Source: an uncultured Christensenellaceae bacterium
GTDB taxonomy: Bacteria; Bacillota; Clostridia; Christensenellales; Christensenellaceae
NCBI GenBank assembly: GCA_934438035.1
Contig: CAKSBK010000048.1
Span: 1-7,193, forward strand
Direction of reading: 5' to 3'
DNA: 7,193 nucleotides
Shown: positions 6,315 through 7,193 of the stretch, piece by piece
How positions within the stretch are numbered: the first letter of the stretch is position 1
How the letters are laid out: each line of letters opens with the position of its first letter
The notes under the pieces: model-generated
Seen by the model: the letters and a program-made list of their open reading frames with translations, nothing else
Told to the model about the DNA's origin: nothing
The model's database searches: none
Made by a program: the position numbers and the translations under genes

Positions 6315-6320
6315 ATTGTT

Positions 6321-7193
6321 TTGAAAATATATAATTCTATGACTAGAAAAAAAGAGGAGTTTAAGCCGATTAAAGAGGGAGAGGCGAAGATTTACGCATG
6401 CGGCCCTACGGTTTATAACTACTTTCATATAGGCAACGCACGCCCGTTTATAGTTTTTGATACTCTCAGAAGATATCTTGAATACAGAGGATATAAGGTG
6501 ACGTTCGTTCAAAACTTTACGGATATTGACGATAAAATGATTAACGAAGCGAACCGAGAGGGGATTACCGTAGGAGAGCTTGCGGATCATTTTATTAACG
6601 AGTATTTTACGGACGCAAGGGGGCTTAACATTAAACCGGCAACAGTTCACCCGAGAGCGACGGAGCATATGAAAGAGATAATTAACCTTATCCAGAGACT
6701 TATAGATAAGGGATACGCTTATGTTGCGCAAAACGGAGACGTTTATTACGACGTTTCAAAGTTTAAGGATTACGGCAAGCTTTCCGGTCAGAACCTTGAA
6801 GAATTGAACATGGGGGCGGGCTTTGACGCAAGAAAGGAAAAACGCCTTGACGCAACGGAGCTTAAGAAGAACCCCATGGATTTTGCTCTTTGGAAAGCAA
6901 AAAAAGAGGGAGAGCCTTATTGGGAAAGTCCTTTTTCTGAGGGACGCCCCGGCTGGCATATAGAATGCTCCGCAATGAGCCAAAAGTATCTCGGAGATAC
7001 TTTTGACATTCACGGCGGCGGTATGGATTTAAAATTCCCGCATCATGAAAACGAAATTGCGCAGTCAGAGGGAGCTACGGGAAAGACGTTTGCAAATTAC
7101 TGGATGCATAACGGATATATAAATATAAACAATCAGAAGATGAGCAAGTCTTTGGGTAATTTCTTCACAGTTCGCGATATAACAAAGAAATAT
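6321..7193 (+). CDS. cysS: Cysteinyl-tRNA synthetase, N-terminal part (3' end outside window)
   Basis: CysRS is a cytoplasmic class I aminoacyl-tRNA synthetase that charges tRNA-Cys. The visible 291 residues cover the Rossmann-fold catalytic core of a protein usually about 460-470 long; the anticodon-binding end lies past the window. The start is TTG 6321, giving [14 protein letters not shown], the expected N-terminus. The class I HIGH motif appears as HIGN (36-39), and KMSKS is at 273-277. The zinc ligands that select cysteine are all present by alignment to the E. coli enzyme: Cys27 in ACGPTVYN, Cys216 in GWHIECSAM, and His241 and Glu245 in FPHHENE. No frameshift is seen and the enzyme should be active. 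It has its own promoter directly behind a terminator, so it is transcribed separately from the upstream genes. Confidence 0.97.
   Translation, partial: MKIYNSMTRKKEEFKPIKEGEAKIYACGPTVYNYFHIGNARPFIVFDTLRRYLEYRGYKVTFVQNFTDIDDKMINEANREGITVGELADHFINEYFTDARGLNIKPATVHPRATEHMKEIINLIQRLIDKGYAYVAQNGDVYYDVSKFKDYGKLSGQNLEELNMGAGFDARKEKRLDATELKKNPMDFALWKAKKEGEPYWESPFSEGRPGWHIECSAMSQKYLGDTFDIHGGGMDLKFPHHENEIAQSEGATGKTFANYWMHNGYININNQKMSKSLGNFFTVRDITKKY

Noticed and set aside
6284..6320. T-box riboswitch before cysS
   Set aside because: Only about 30 transcribed bases precede the start codon and no specifier loop or T-box sequence is visible.
6252..6731. Long minus-strand open frame (159 codons) opposite the start of cysS
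   Set aside because: It lies against a certain cysS coding region and over its promoter, has no recognisable domain, and is explained by codon bias of the opposite strand.
1..7193. CRISPR array, insertion sequence, tRNA, toxin-antitoxin or phage-defence genes
   Set aside because: I found no regularly spaced repeats, transposase motifs, tRNA-like cloverleaf or small paired genes; the window is filled by housekeeping-type genes.

Overview
The window looks like a housekeeping stretch from a Clostridia-type member of the Bacillota. The base composition is moderate, with frequent ATA (Ile) and AGA (Arg) codons. Ribosome binding sites are strong GGAGG-type, and most genes are packed head to tail on the + strand with stop-start overlaps. 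The lon-ysxC pair is a typical Firmicutes arrangement. The tandem-OB SSB-like protein and the FDxAxG-type polysaccharide deacetylase also match protein types I recall from Clostridia. I cannot assign a genus. All supported genes are on the + strand, and no gene-free stretch exceeds about 120 bases.

Layout. Positions 1-682 hold the C-terminal part of the cell-division protein FtsQ/DivIB; its membrane anchor lies before the window. After a 63-base gap come a membrane-anchored NodB-fold polysaccharide deacetylase (746-1471) and, overlapping it by ATGA, a tandem OB-fold SSB-like protein (1468-2088). A 108-base gap with a plausible sigma-A promoter and two short palindromes leads to lon (2197-4503). 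Lon overlaps ysxC/engB (4500-5093), which overlaps a metallophosphoesterase (5090-5782). An 8-base gap separates that from a half-size EamA transporter (5791-6204). A good intrinsic terminator (6228-6256) closes this unit. Its T-tract runs directly into a near-consensus promoter (6255-6283) for cysS, which starts at TTG (6321) and runs off the right edge.

Functionally the window joins envelope growth (FtsQ, deacetylase), protein quality control (Lon), ribosome assembly (YsxC) and translation (CysS). Three less-characterised partners sit among them: the SSB-like protein, the phosphoesterase and the EamA protein. Nothing indicates a mobile element, CRISPR array, toxin-antitoxin or defence system, and I see no new multi-gene system.

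The points most worth a second look are small. The deacetylase lacks the usual motif-5 histidine (Gln206) and has Thr62 in place of the second motif-1 Asp. The SSB-like protein has two OB folds and no acidic tail. Two adjoining palindromes sit on the lon promoter and predicted start site. The cysS leader is too short for a T-box. Three start codons are corrected or clarified (lon, eamA, cysS).
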